The notes beneath the pieces were generated by a model. It did no database searches. It was not told the origin of the DNA and was given only the letters and a program-made list of their open reading frames with translations. 64,000 nt of DNA from Anolis sagrei (lineage: Eukaryota > Chordata > Lepidosauria > Squamata > Anolidae), in the NCBI RefSeq assembly GCF_037176765.1, contig NC_090026.1, positions 132,430,752 to 132,494,751 of the forward strand, read 5' to 3'. Positions 12,046 to 22,079 of the stretch are shown piece by piece (position 1 is the first letter of the stretch; each line of letters begins with the position of its first letter). The translations under genes were made by a program, and so were the position numbers.

Positions 12046-13030
12046 AGTTGATTAAATGTCCTTTGACCAGTATCTGGCCCCTTGGAGTGCTTCTGGTGTT
12101 GCCGCAAGGAGGTCCTCCATCATGCATGTGGCAGGGCTCAGGGTGCATTGCAGCAGGTGGTCAGTGGTTTGCTCTTCTCCCCACTCGCATGTCGTGGATT
12201 CCACTTTGTGGCCCCATTTCTGAAGGTTGGCTCTGCATCTCATGGTGCCAGAGCGCAGTCTATTCAGCGCCTTCCAAGTCGCCCAGTCCTCTGTGTGCCC
12301 AGGGGGGAGTCTCTCGTTTGGTATCAGCCATTGGTTGAGGTGCTGGGTTTGAGTCTGCCACTTTTGGACTCTTGCTTGCTGAGGTGTTCCAAAGAGTGTC
12401 TCTGTAGATCTTAGAAAACTATTTCTTGATTTAAGGCTTTGACTTGCTGGCTGATACCCAAACAGGGATGAGCTGGAGATGTCTTTGCCTTGGTCCTTTC
12501 ACTATTGGCTGCTACTTCTTGGCAGATGTCAGGTGGTGCAGAGTAATTTCTCCAGTGATGTAGGGCACAGACACCCCATGATAATGCGGCATGTCTCATT
12601 AAGAGCCACATCTACTGTTTTAGCGTGGTGATATGTGTTCCACACTTGGCATGCAGACTCAGCAGCAGAGTAGCATAGCGCAAGGGTGGATGTCTTCACT
12701 GTGTCTGGTTGTGATCCCCAGGTTGTGCCAGTCAGCTTTCGTATGATATTGTTTCTAGTGCCCACTTTTTGCTTGATGTTCAGGCAATGCTTCGTGTAGG
12801 TCAGAGCACGGTCCAGAGTGATTCCCAGGTGTTTGGGTGTGCTGCAATGCTCCAGTGGGATTCCTTCCCAGGTAATAATCCTCAGAGCTCGGGATGCTTG
12901 TCTGTTCTTGAGGTGAAAAGCACATGTCTGTGTTTTAGATGGATTAGGGATCAGCTGAGGGATGGTGGACGAGGCCTAATGTTTGCTATGTGGAGACAGC
13001 ATCAAGAAAGATTTCGCAAAAAAAGCTGAG
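12046..13030 (-). mobile_element. Non-LTR retrotransposon, C-terminal ORF2 remnant
   Basis: Three minus-strand frames carry LINE ORF2-end phrases in order: RNNIIRKLTGTTWG, ALCYSAAESACQVWN, ALNETCRIIMGCL, then APPDICQEVAANSERTK. It is broken by several frameshifts and stops. The type (ALNxTxRxITG followed by PPDxRR) is a known non-LTR class, but I cannot name the clade with confidence. The last segment includes a cysteine/histidine-type end (CEWGEEQTTDHLLQC). Confidence 0.6.
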
Positions 13031-13044
13031 TGCACTGCAAAAGG

Positions 13045-14170
13045 AAACCAATCTATTTATTTATTTATTATTCAAACTTCTATGCGGCCACTCCCCTGGG
13101 GCTTGGAGTGGCTTACAAGAACAGGCTAAAATCAAACACAATTTAAAAACAATTTAAAACAATTTAAAAACAATCAGAGATCAAAGGCCCATCGAAACAG
13201 GTATGTCTTCCATGCCCTGCGGAAAGCTTGTAAGTCCCGCAAGGCATGGACTTCAGGCGGCAGAGTATTCCACAGTGATGGTGTCACTGCTGTGAAGGCT
13301 CTGTGTCTGGTTGCTGTTAGACGCAAGGTCTTGACACTGGGAATTTCCAATAGATCTTGGTCTTCAGAACGGAGGGATCTCTGGGGTTGGGAGGGGGTGA
13401 AGCGGTCCCTCAGATACATCGGCACCAGACCATGCAAGGCCTTCAAGGTGAGTACCATCCCTTTGAAAGTGATCCAGTGCTCAATTGGTAACTAATTTAG
13501 CTGCAGGAAGATTGCGGTGATGTGGCATCTCATCGGAGTTCCCGCAAGAAGCCGAGCAGCTGCATTTTGTACCAACTTGAGCTTCCGGATCACCGACAGA
13601 GGAAGGCCAATGTAGAGGGCGTTACAGTAGTCCAGCCTTGAGATGACCGTGGCCTGGATCACCGTAGCTAGGTCGTCCCTGGACAGGGAGGGGGCCAGCC
13701 ATTTAGCCTGCCGCAGGTGAAAGAAGGCAGTTCTGCTAGAGGCGGAGACCTGGGCCTCCATCGTCAGCAGAGGGTCCAAAAGGACTCCCAGACTCTTTAC
13801 CAATGATGACAGGCGTAGCGCCTCGCCATCCAGGGTAGGCATCTGGATGTCCCCACTGCCCAGTCGACCCAGCCATAGGATCTCCATCTTTGCTGGATTC
13901 ACCCTCAACCTGCTGGCACGCAGCCATCCAGTAACGGCTTCAAGGCACTGATGGAAACAATCGGGTACAGAGTCCGGTCAGACTTCCATCTTCAGCACCA
14001 GCTGAGTGTCATCGGCGTACTGGTAACACTCAAGCCCAAAACCTTGAACCAGCTGAGCAAGTGGTCACATATAGATGTTATACAACAGAGGGGAGAGAAT
14101 GGCCCCCTGAGGAACCCCACAAGAGAGAGGGGACCTCTCAGAGACCAGGCCTCCCCTCTCCAATGTGGTA
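13045..14170 (-). mobile_element. L2-clade LINE, ORF2 3' half
   Basis: The minus strand reads L2-type phrases: KSLGVLLDPLLTMEAQVSA, SRLDYCNALYIGLP, QNAAARLLAGTP, then LHGLVPMYLRDRF and WNTLPPEVHALRDLQAFRRA. The 3' end has the tail phrase at 13053-13125, with ATTTATTTATTA at its end. Near 13950-14170 the RT part is readable in pieces (YQYADDTQLV-like). The element has at least two frame breaks and is truncated at its 5' end. Confidence 0.75.
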
Positions 14171-14261
14171 AAAGGTAGGGAAAACACCCTTCTTTTTACA
14201 AAATGGATTCAGAGACAACTCTCCTCTTTGAAACACTTCCCAGCTTAATGTGGTGAAGTAA

Positions 14262-14713
14262 GCTGAAATGTGTCCAGAGGAGGGTGACTCAAAGCATCAA
14301 GGGTCTGGAGAACAATATGGGGACAGAGCTGGGCACGTGTTTAGCCTTCAGAAGAGAAGGCTGAGAGGAGACATGAGGAGGGCCATGGATCAAGATGTGA
14401 GGGGAAGTCATGGGGAGGGAGAAGCAGGCTTCCTTTCTGCTGCCCTGGAAACTAGGACGCAATGGAGTAATGGCTTCAGACTCCAAGAAAGGAGATTCCA
14501 CCTGAACATTAGGAAGAACTTCCTGACTGTGAGAGCTGTTCAGCAGTGGAACTCTCTGTCCCGGAGTGTGGTGGAGGCTCCTTCTTTGGAGGCTTTTAAA
14601 CAGACGCTGGATGGCCATGTGTTGCGGGTGCTTTGAATGTGGTTTTCCTGCTTCTTGACAGAATGGGGTTGGACTGGATGACCCATGAGGTCTCTTCCAA
14701 CTCTAGGATTCCT
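14262..14713 (+). mobile_element. CR1 LINE, 3' end
   Basis: It starts at the VQRR phrase of ORF2, continues through RLRGDM, SLETRT, FRLQERRFHLN and VVEAPSLEAF, and ends with the 3' UTR and a reduced CTAGGATTC tail. It is 5' truncated and frame-broken. Confidence 0.8.
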
Positions 14714-15459
14714 CAGCTGAGTAAACCTTCAACAGTTTTGCCTTTTCCCAGAAATGATCCTTATTGCTTTAAGCCAAACGAACCAACATGACTTCTCCTG
14801 TAATATTGATTTTTTTTATAAGCAATGGAAAGGGAGCCCATTATCTGGAGAAATGCTTTTACAGCCCACTATTACTGTGGGTAGATGAGGATGAAGGTCC
14901 ACCAACCCCAGCGGCCATCTTCCATGATGCTGCTGCTCCAAGGACCAAGAGTCCTCTCCTCACAGAGGGGAAATATCCTTTGTGAAGAGTGATTAAAGTG
15001 TCCAAAAAGTTACCCAATTCTTAAGTGGCCTGATCCTCCAAGGCTTAAGAAAAAGAGCCATCAAGCTATTGTCTATATTGTGAAATGCTTGAGAGTCCAT
15101 TCAACAAAATGCAGAGTCAGGGCAGCTGGTTGCACCTGAGTCAGGAGGTGCTGGCCAGAGTTCATAAAAAGGTCACCTTGCCTCATGTTTTACACAGACA
15201 TACATATAAATCATACAAAAATCATTAATAATATACAGTGACAGATAAGCACACATTACGGTCTATTAATAAAAATGGGGATCCAATTCATAAAAGTGAC
15301 CAGAAAGGCCAGCAAGGGCCAAGGTTCAGGGAGGACACAAAAGGGGTTTTCTGGGGTCAGCTGGCATCACATGCGGCACTTCTCGAGGTGACCCACACAG
15401 AGAGGAGGAAAACATACATCACAAACTGTGGATCTGTGAGACTGCAAAAAGGTCTCTGG
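14714..15459. other. No feature recognised
   Basis: Unique-looking sequence with no conserved domain, splice-flanked exon or repeat that I can name. Confidence 0.4.
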
Positions 15460-15970
15460 CAGGCCTGTAGTGAGGAGGTGGTTTTAGGGGGTTCAACCCC
15501 CCCCCCCGAAATGTTTCAGATGTTTTAAAAAAACCTGGTTTACTCATGAATTTTAACTGGTGAACCAAATCCCCATGCGAAGTCTATGAGACGCAAAAAA
15601 TTAAGAGTCCCTCCAGAACTGTAAGCACTATCTCATGCAAATATTGACAATTTATTCACACTGTCATTACTTGCAGCAATAGCCGATGTAGTGAAGCAAC
15701 CAAGTTGGGGGTGTGTGTTTTGGATGCTCTCATTAAGGAGGCCAGACTTGGTGGAGGTGGTTGACAGGGGTGGAACTGCAGGCTATGGAAGGTTGCTCTG
15801 CCCCCTGCTGTGCTCTTGGCTTCAGCGTGAGCTAGGAGGCAGGTTTCAACCCCACCCCACCCGCAAAATTTTCAACCCTCCCCGAAATTTTCAAACCCTC
15901 CCCCCAAATTTTCAACCCCTCCCCCAATATTGTCAATCCTCCCCGAATTTTTTTTCTGGCTACGGCCCTG
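15460..15970 (+). mobile_element. Non-autonomous hAT element, TAGCCAGG-type ends
   Basis: It begins CAGGCCTGTAG and ends TCTGGCTACGGCCCTG, flanked by a perfect 8-base duplication GTCTCTGG (15452-15459, 15971-15978). C-rich and CCCCAAATTTTCAACC-type repeats lie inside. Its interior differs from the 597 and 17183 copies, so it is a sister subfamily sharing the ends. Confidence 0.8.
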
Positions 15971-16079
15971 GTCTCTGGTATCCAAAAGGGTCCTTGTTGT
16001 GGTTGTTAGTCCTTCTGCAGATTGGCCAAAACTTAACTCTTATTATATATATAGTTTAATTACTGGTCAAAAGTAAACT

Positions 16080-16815
16080 GTATGGACCCCAGTAGACTTC
16101 CTCGCCTATGTCAAGAGGATCAAGTCTATCGTGACCAGAAGTCATGGATGGTGGCTCTGAATAATGAGCTGGCGGGAATTGGCCTGCCTTTGCAATTTCT
16201 GGGTGCTCTGGGTCCAGGGACAGGCAAGTGCTCATGCGTTGCATTCAGGATGTCTATGCTCAGCTGGACCTAGAGCGCATCGTTAGGTCTTTTGCTACAA
16301 GGTTTTTAGCTTCCCACAAAAGGAATATTCATTTAGAACACTAACTATTCCACTTCCACTTCCCTTACGAAGAATATATCCTAGGGCTAGGTTTGAACAA
16401 CTCCGTATTATGATGCAAACCAGGCGCTACTGTAACATCCCCAAAAGTGAGAGATTCTGCGTCTGGGGAGAACAAACTGTGGAAGATATAGAACATTTCT
16501 TAATTGACTGTACAGCATATACTGTACTGCGATACACATATTTACATCCAATATGATCCAACTGCAGGTCCCCCAACAGAAATTATCTCCTGACATCCCT
16601 CTTGCAAAGACAGGAAAGATCCACAATAATCAGAGTAAGCCATTTTATTCTGAAAGCTATCAAGAAAAGAGCAGGTTTCCTGAAAGAAGAACCAAGAACA
16701 TAAGACTCTGACTATAAATAGAAGGTCAGCTGCTCTCCTCACCTTTTGCCTTGTTTTTTACTCGTGTTCTATTTTGAAATGGTCATATGACTGATCAAAT
16801 AAATAAATTATTATT
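16080..16815 (+). mobile_element. Non-LTR retrotransposon, ORF2 C-terminal fragment
   Basis: The plus strand carries a Cys-His end domain of the LINE type (RFCVWGEQTVEDIEHFLIDC) preceded by RFEQLRIMMQTRRYC. A tail with CAAATAAATAAATTATTATT follows at about 16795-16815. It is broken in the reading frame and 5' truncated. The clade is not resolved. Confidence 0.5.
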
Positions 16816-16939
16816 ATAACTCTTATTATATAATTCCAGTCTGGTGTCCTTGGCAAAACTATGAATTCCCTGATTATGAACTATCTTTTGTTGGGGGGGG
16901 GGGGGTTACCTATAACTACATTATCACACTGTGTCCAAT

Positions 16940-18720
16940 TCTAGGCACCTTACGTACTTAGGCGATCCCTTGTTGTCCAAGTAGAATAGTCTTCCAGGAT
17001 CAGTGTTCTGGTGGGTCCATAGGTGGCTGTGGAGCCTGATCTTCTCCCGCAGTAAGGACATTGGTTTCCAGGTAGAAGGCGGTCCTGGTCGGGGTTGGCT
17101 TGATGTGCCTTCCTCTTGACACGTTTCTCTCTTTCGCCCTCCATTCATGCCTCTTCAAATTCTATAGCACTACTGGTCACAGCAGGCATGTAGCCAGGGG
17201 CAGGGCTTGGGGGGCTTCAGCCCCCCCCCCAAATTATCATGGTGGTCCACGAGAAGGCCTTATTGGTACATTATTTAAACTGTTATGTTTATTCATATCA
17301 TGATCTGATCACCATGCTCAATATTTCCCATATGCATGGGGGTATGGGGTAACGATACAAAGGGTTTGCTAGGGTAGACCCTCTTTCACTCAGACTCAGT
17401 CCCCCCCCACCCCCCGAAACAAAATCCTGGCTACGAGCCTGGGTCACAGCTGACCTCCAGCTGGAGTGCTCAAGGGCCAGGGCTTCTCAGTTCTCAGTGT
17501 CTATGCCACAGTTTTAAAGGTTGGCTTTGAGCCCATCTTTAAATCCCTTTTCCTGTCCACCAACATTCCATTTTCCCTTCTTGAGTTTGGAGTAGAGCAA
17601 CTGCTTCGGGAGACAGTGGTCAGGCATCCGGACAATGTGGCCAGTCCAGTGGATTTGATGGCGGAAGACTATCGCTTCAGTGCTGGTGGTCTTTGCTTCT
17701 TTCAGCATGTTGACATTTGTCCGCTTGTCTTCCCAAGAGATTTGCAGGATTTTCTGGAGGCAACGCTGATGGAATCGTTCCAGGAGTTGCATGTGACGTC
17801 TGTAGACAGTCCACGTTTCGCAGGCATAGAGCAGGGTTGGGAGGACAATAGCTTTATAGACAAGCACCTTGGTCTCCCTACGGATGCCCTGGTCCTCAAA
17901 CACTCTCTGCTTCATTTGGGAAAATGCTGCACTCGCAGAGCTCAGGCAGTGTTTTATTTCAGTGTCAATGTTGACTTTGGTGAAGAAGTGGCTGCCAACG
18001 TAGCGGAAATGGTCAACATTTTCTAATGTTACACCATTAAGCTGTATCACTGGCATTGGAAAGGGCTTGTCTGGTGACTGCTGGAACAGCAGTCAATGTT
18101 CTCAATGACAGGCCGAGCTTCTCGTATGCTTCTGCAAGGGTGTTTAGAGTGGCTTGTAGATCTTCTTCTGAATGCACACAGACGTTGTCATCAGTATATT
18201 GGAGTTCTATAACAGATGTTGTTGTAACTTTCGTTTTGGCTTTCAGTTAAGGTTAACTGCTGAGGTTAAACAGCTTGCCATCTGTCCGAGAGATGATTTC
18301 AATTCCGGTGGGAAGCTTCCCGTCAACAAGGTGAAGTATCATAGCAATGAAGATGGAGAATAAAGTTGGGGCAATAACACATCCCTGTTTGACACCCGAT
18401 TCCACCTTAAATGGGTCACTTTGGGAACCACTGCTGTCCAAGACTGTTGCCATCATGTCATCATGGAGGAGCCGCAGGATGTTCACAAATTTGTCAGGGC
18501 ACCCCATTTTGTGGAGGATGGTCCAGAGAGCGCTGCGATTCACTGTGTCAAATGCCTTTGCAAGGTCAATGAATGCCATGGACAGAGGTTGATTTTGTTC
18601 CCTGCATTTTTCTTGGAGCTGTCGTGCAGTGAAGATCATGCCCACTGTTCCTGGATACAGCAATGTCGATGCGTAGATAGATGTACAAAGTAATGTCTCT
18701 AGTCCATCAGGAGTCACAAT
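16940..18720 (-). mobile_element. Non-LTR retrotransposon ORF2, split by a hAT element
   Basis: Reading the minus strand from 18720: an RT core (MAFIDLAKAFDTVNRSALW, GVKQGCVIAPTLFSIFIA), then HFRYVGSHF, LLYACETWTVYRRH and FHQRCLQKILQISWEDK, then the end domain at 16940-17150. The FADD-like core is damaged. A hAT element (17183-17441) interrupts it. The clade is probably RTE- or I-like, which I cannot settle by eye. Confidence 0.65.
17183..17441 (-). mobile_element. Non-autonomous hAT element, TAGCCAGG family
   Basis: Bounded by CAGGCATGTAGCCAGG and CCTGGCTACGAGCCTG with a perfect 8-base duplication GGTCACAG (17175-17182, 17442-17449). The interior is a reverse-oriented relative of the 597-897 copy (GGTGGTCCACGAGAAGGCC, AACTGTTATGTTTATTCATA). 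It sits inside the LINE at 16940-18720 and is therefore younger than it. Confidence 0.85.
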
Positions 18721-18749
18721 CTGTTTATTTCATGGATTTTCTCATAAGA

Positions 18750-19237
18750 GTTCAGATTAACTAATACAGGGCCATTTCAGAGTAGCAGAGAAATACATCA
18801 CTGTTTTTGAGTTAACTCCCTAACAATCAGGCACCTAAGCAACGGGCACCGAACATTACAAAGACTGCGCCCAAAATCATACATCCCAAATATTCGTGGA
18901 AACAAATAAACTTATGGAAGCAGAAGCTGTAACAAATCAGTCACATTCACTACTCTCCTGAAGCAATTAGGAACAATACTTGATTAATGAAATCATTGCA
19001 AAAATTGAATGAATTTTAAATGGAAATTCACAATATATGTAGATGGAGAGCACTTTAGGATATTCCAGGTGCAGTGCCACCAGCAATTAGCCACCAGCTG
19101 GTAAATAAACGTTACATCCTATCCCTTTTCACACCTGGTTAACAAAATATCTTATTTGGAGAACCATATGACCACGTGGACTTTTATAGAGATGAAAAAT
19201 GGCTTCACCTGCAGAACATATGTTGGTGAATGTTGTT
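18750..19237. repeat. Inverted copy of the DNA downstream of G5
   Basis: On the reverse strand this matches 61280-61770: shared phrases include AAAATCAT followed by ATCCCAAATATT, AGAAACTTATGGAA-CAGAAGC, GGTGAAGCCA and ACATATGTTCT-type text. It is the 3' flank of the G2 gene, so the G2/G5 duplication extended at least 500 bases past the genes. Confidence 0.7.
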
Positions 19238-19985
19238 CGAAGTTGTAGTTCAGTCAGCTGATGATGTTGAGGGGTTTGGGGTGCAGGGCCTGATGGTTCT
19301 GTGGGTGCCCAGACAGAGGGGGTGCTGGAGCAAGGTGGTTCTCGGGTTGGGAGAATGGAGGGGGGTTTTGAGCAAGATATTATTTCTGGGCGTGAGAATG
19401 AAACTGCTTTAGAAGCTGACAGGCAGGGAAGGGAGGATAACATGAGCTCATCTGAAGAAGCAGCTGGCTTGGACAGAGATACCAGGCTGCTCCTGCGGAA
19501 GAATAAATTCAGGTGCAAGCAAGGCCATGTGAAGGAGAGGCAGAAGCAGGTCTCTCAAGGTCAAAAGAATGTGTTCATGTCCTGTAGCCCTTAAATGAGA
19601 GAAAGCTATTAAGATTTCAGATCAAGCAACATTGCTACAGATGTGGCATTCTTGTTAGAGTTAATTTCTTAAGTAACAAGTAGTAAGCGATGTAAGGATC
19701 AAGGAGCAGGGAATGTGAGCCAAACCCCCTGGCTAACATTGTGTGGTTGCAGCCCAGCTAGGGCAGCTGCAATGGGAGTAAAGGAGCAAAAGTACTGCTC
19801 CTGGGTATGGGTTGTGGTAGAGAAGTGGGCTGTTGGAGGAGTGTGGCGCATTTGGAGGTGTTGGAGTTCTGGAAGGCTTGCGGCTTAAAGAGAACCATTG
19901 GAGTTTGTATGTATATATGTCCTTTTCTATAAACTCTGCTAAAAGACAAAAGAGCTTCCGCATCTCCATGGATATGCATGTGCTT
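19238..19985. other. About 750-base insertion in the G2 3' flank
   Basis: Compared with the G5 locus, homology stops at about 19238 and resumes at about 19985, so this block was added at G2 or lost at G5. It has no recognisable coding domain. It could be a mobile element, but I did not find clear ends. AATAAAAG near 20005 is just outside it. Confidence 0.4.
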
Positions 19986-20065
19986 TTTTTGAGGGGTTGG
20001 GCTTAATAAAAGTATCACCAAGGTCTGTTTCGGATTTTGTTTAAAAAGCAACATAGCTGTGTCTA

Positions 20066-20820
20066 TTAGAACATGTTGCATGACCTTTTGTTCTTTTCTG
20101 CCAATTTTTTATTCTTCTTCCTCAGGTCGCTGTTCTCCCTTTCCAGACGTTTGTGTTCTTCCATCTGTCTTCGGCCCCTGGTGAGCATCCCTTCAGTGTA
20201 ATAGGGGGCCTGGCTGTTCTTTTCCACCATGGCATCGATCATGCCAAGCAGCTCGTTCACCTGCTCTTCCCTCTCCTGACCTTCAGCCCTGTTGTTGAAA
20301 GCAAGGCAACGGCCCCCGCATCTCTCAATCTGCTCCCGAAGAGAAGCATCTCCTTCATTTAAGAATGTTTTCAAAGTCTTTCCTTTCAGATCATCTTTGT
20401 GGGTTAACAGAATGATCATGTAATCCTTTGCCTGATGGCTAAAAATATCTTGGATTAATTCAGTAATTTCTTTTTCCTTCTCAGTGAAAAAACCCACCTT
20501 CATGACTTGTATAATTGCATGGGGGCCTGGGTGGCACCATTTTACGCACTTTTCAACTTCTTTGGAAGTTTCTTCCTTCTGTTCTTCATAGGTTTCAAAA
20601 GACTCAAGCGTGCCAAAAAACCTAAACGTGTCTAAAAACCCAGGCGTGTCAACAACCACAATTTTCCTGCCATCAATTACGGTCTCCTTCTTTTCACATT
20701 TTTTTGTCCCTGATGTGAGGAATGTGGTAGACGTAAACTTCTTCAACCCCAGGATGGTGTTTCCTGTGGCGCTCTTCCCAGCTCCGGTTTTCCCCACGAG
20801 GACAATCCTCCGTTCAGGGG
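20066..20820 (-). CDS. GIMAP4/7-like GTPase with a CNMF end (G2, main exon)
   Basis: The main exon starts after a TTGTTTCAG acceptor (reverse strand, exon from 20820) in phase 1 and stops at 20066-20068. It encodes about 250 residues plus a leader. Motifs are G1 GKTGAGKS, G3 DTPG, the conserved box (HPGPHAIIQVMKVGFFT), G4 THKDD and CLAFNNRAEG. A charged, probably coiled-coil tail (RRQMEEHKRLERENSDLRKK) ends in KRSCNMF; CNMF fits a CaaX prenylation box, and X = Phe would suit geranylgeranylation. There is no in-frame Met near the exon start, so the start codon must lie in another exon. After the G3 motif there are about 13 residues more than in the paralog G5. The closest family members by pattern are GIMAP4/7. 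Confidence 0.88.
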
Positions 20821-21233
20821 CTGAAACAAGGGAGGGGAACAAGAGAAGAAGCTGTCAGGCAAGGAGGACTCACTTTAAGTAGTCCGACCCATCCTTGCAA
20901 ACTAGAACCTATGAAGCAAGGTGGCAAAACCAAGGGGCCATTCTGCTGGGGGCTCTGCCTGGCCACCCCTCCCCAACTCCCCCCTCCCAGGCTTCAGGTG
21001 AGCTCTCTTCTCCTTCCTGTTACTCTTGGAGCTCTCCCTCCTTGCACTTGGGCAGGTCAGGCAGGACGCGAGGGACTGGGCTGCAAGAACAGGAAGGCCT
21101 CTCTGCACAGAATGCCTGCCACAAGGGCTTTCGACACCAGGTCCCGGCTCCACCTCATGCCTATTAGAGAGGGCCCGGTGGAGGCATCCTCTGCCCTGAC
21201 CTATGGAGGACCCTGGCGGACAGTTGCACTCAC

Positions 21234-21294
21234 ATCTGGGGCAGGGAAGGACTTGAGTGGCTCCACAGAAAGGCCAAGGGCTGCATGGCTCCAT
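21234..21294 (-). CDS. Candidate start-codon exon of G2
   Basis: On the minus strand an ATG at 21294-21292 in a fair context (GCCCATGG) opens 20 codons (MEPCSPWPFCGATQ...) and ends at a consensus GTGAGT donor (21233-21228). The leftover single base gives phase 1, which fits the main exon at 20820. The upstream acceptor is weak, and the peptide is longer than the G1 and G3 leaders. Other leaders in this 4.5-kb intron are possible. Confidence 0.35.
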
Positions 21295-21419
21295 GGGCAG
21301 AGCTGCGGCTTTGCTGAGCTGTTCAGGATTGCGCCCTTTCCTTATGAGACATTCCTCACAAAGGTACAATGTACACCTTTTGGTGGATAATACAGATAGG
21401 CTTGACTGGGTACAACAAA

Positions 21420-21560
21420 GGCCCCATCTACACTGCCCTATAACCCTTTACGTGATCCCAGGTGATCTGCTTTGAACTGGATGATATGAATCTACGCTGT
21501 CCTATAATCTGGTTCAGAGCAGATACTATGCATGTTATGTGGCAGGGGAGATGGGGTCTG
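21420..21560. mobile_element. Fold-back MITE-like repeat
   Basis: GCCCCATCTACACTGCCCTATAA and GATCTGCTTTGAACTGGAT are mirrored by CTGGTTCAGAGCAGAT and GGCAGGGGAGATGGGGTC. This is a common lizard palindromic repeat. It lies in the G2 intron. Confidence 0.55.
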
Positions 21561-21726
21561 AGCCTTCGTCATTCAATTCTCACTTTCACTGTATTCCGCC
21601 ATATTCCTAATGCGATGGTACGATAGATTTCCGTGCTCAGGATTTCTCAGTCTGAAAGAGAATGAAAACAGGAAATCAGGGAAAGTGTGGAAGGGCCAAA
21701 CAGGGTTGAACTGCATTGATCTATAC

Positions 21727-22076
21727 CAGTAGTCCTCAAACTAAGGCCTGGGGGCCGGATACGGCCCTCACTCAGGGTCAACCTAAGTCTGAAACGACTT
21801 GGCAGCACATAACAACAACAACAAGAACAGTCCTATCTCATCAGCCAGAAGCAGGCCCACACTTTCCACTGATATATTAATAAGTTTATATTTGTTTAAA
21901 TTGTTCTTCATTTCAATTATCGTATTGTTTTTAAGTGTTTTTTGCACTACAAATAAGATACGTGTTGTGTGCATAGGAATTCATCCATGCTTTTTTCAAA
22001 TTATAATCCGGCCCTCCAACAGTTTGAGGGACGGTGGCCTGGCCCCCTGTTTCAAAAGTTTGAGGAGGCCTGGTCT
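21727..22076 (+). mobile_element. Non-autonomous hAT element, CAGGGGTC-type
   Basis: It shares its whole length with 58178-58557: a start like CAG-AGTCCTCAAACTAAGGCC, then GGCAGCACATAACAACAAC and GCAGGCCCACACTT, ending TTTGAGGAGGCC. Its ends are worn, and the target duplication (ATCTATAC / TTCTATAC) is imperfect. Confidence 0.7.
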
Positions 22077-22079
22077 TTC

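Noticed and set aside
17466-18056. A 180-codon open frame on each strand at 17.5-18.05 kb
   Set aside because: The minus frame is LINE ORF2 (YACETW, FHQRCL text); the plus frame is its shadow.
20821-20842. Start of G2 at the in-frame TTG just before the exon (and likewise at 60449 for G5)
   Set aside because: TTG is not a usual vertebrate start, and these bases are the intron's pyrimidine tract before a clear acceptor.
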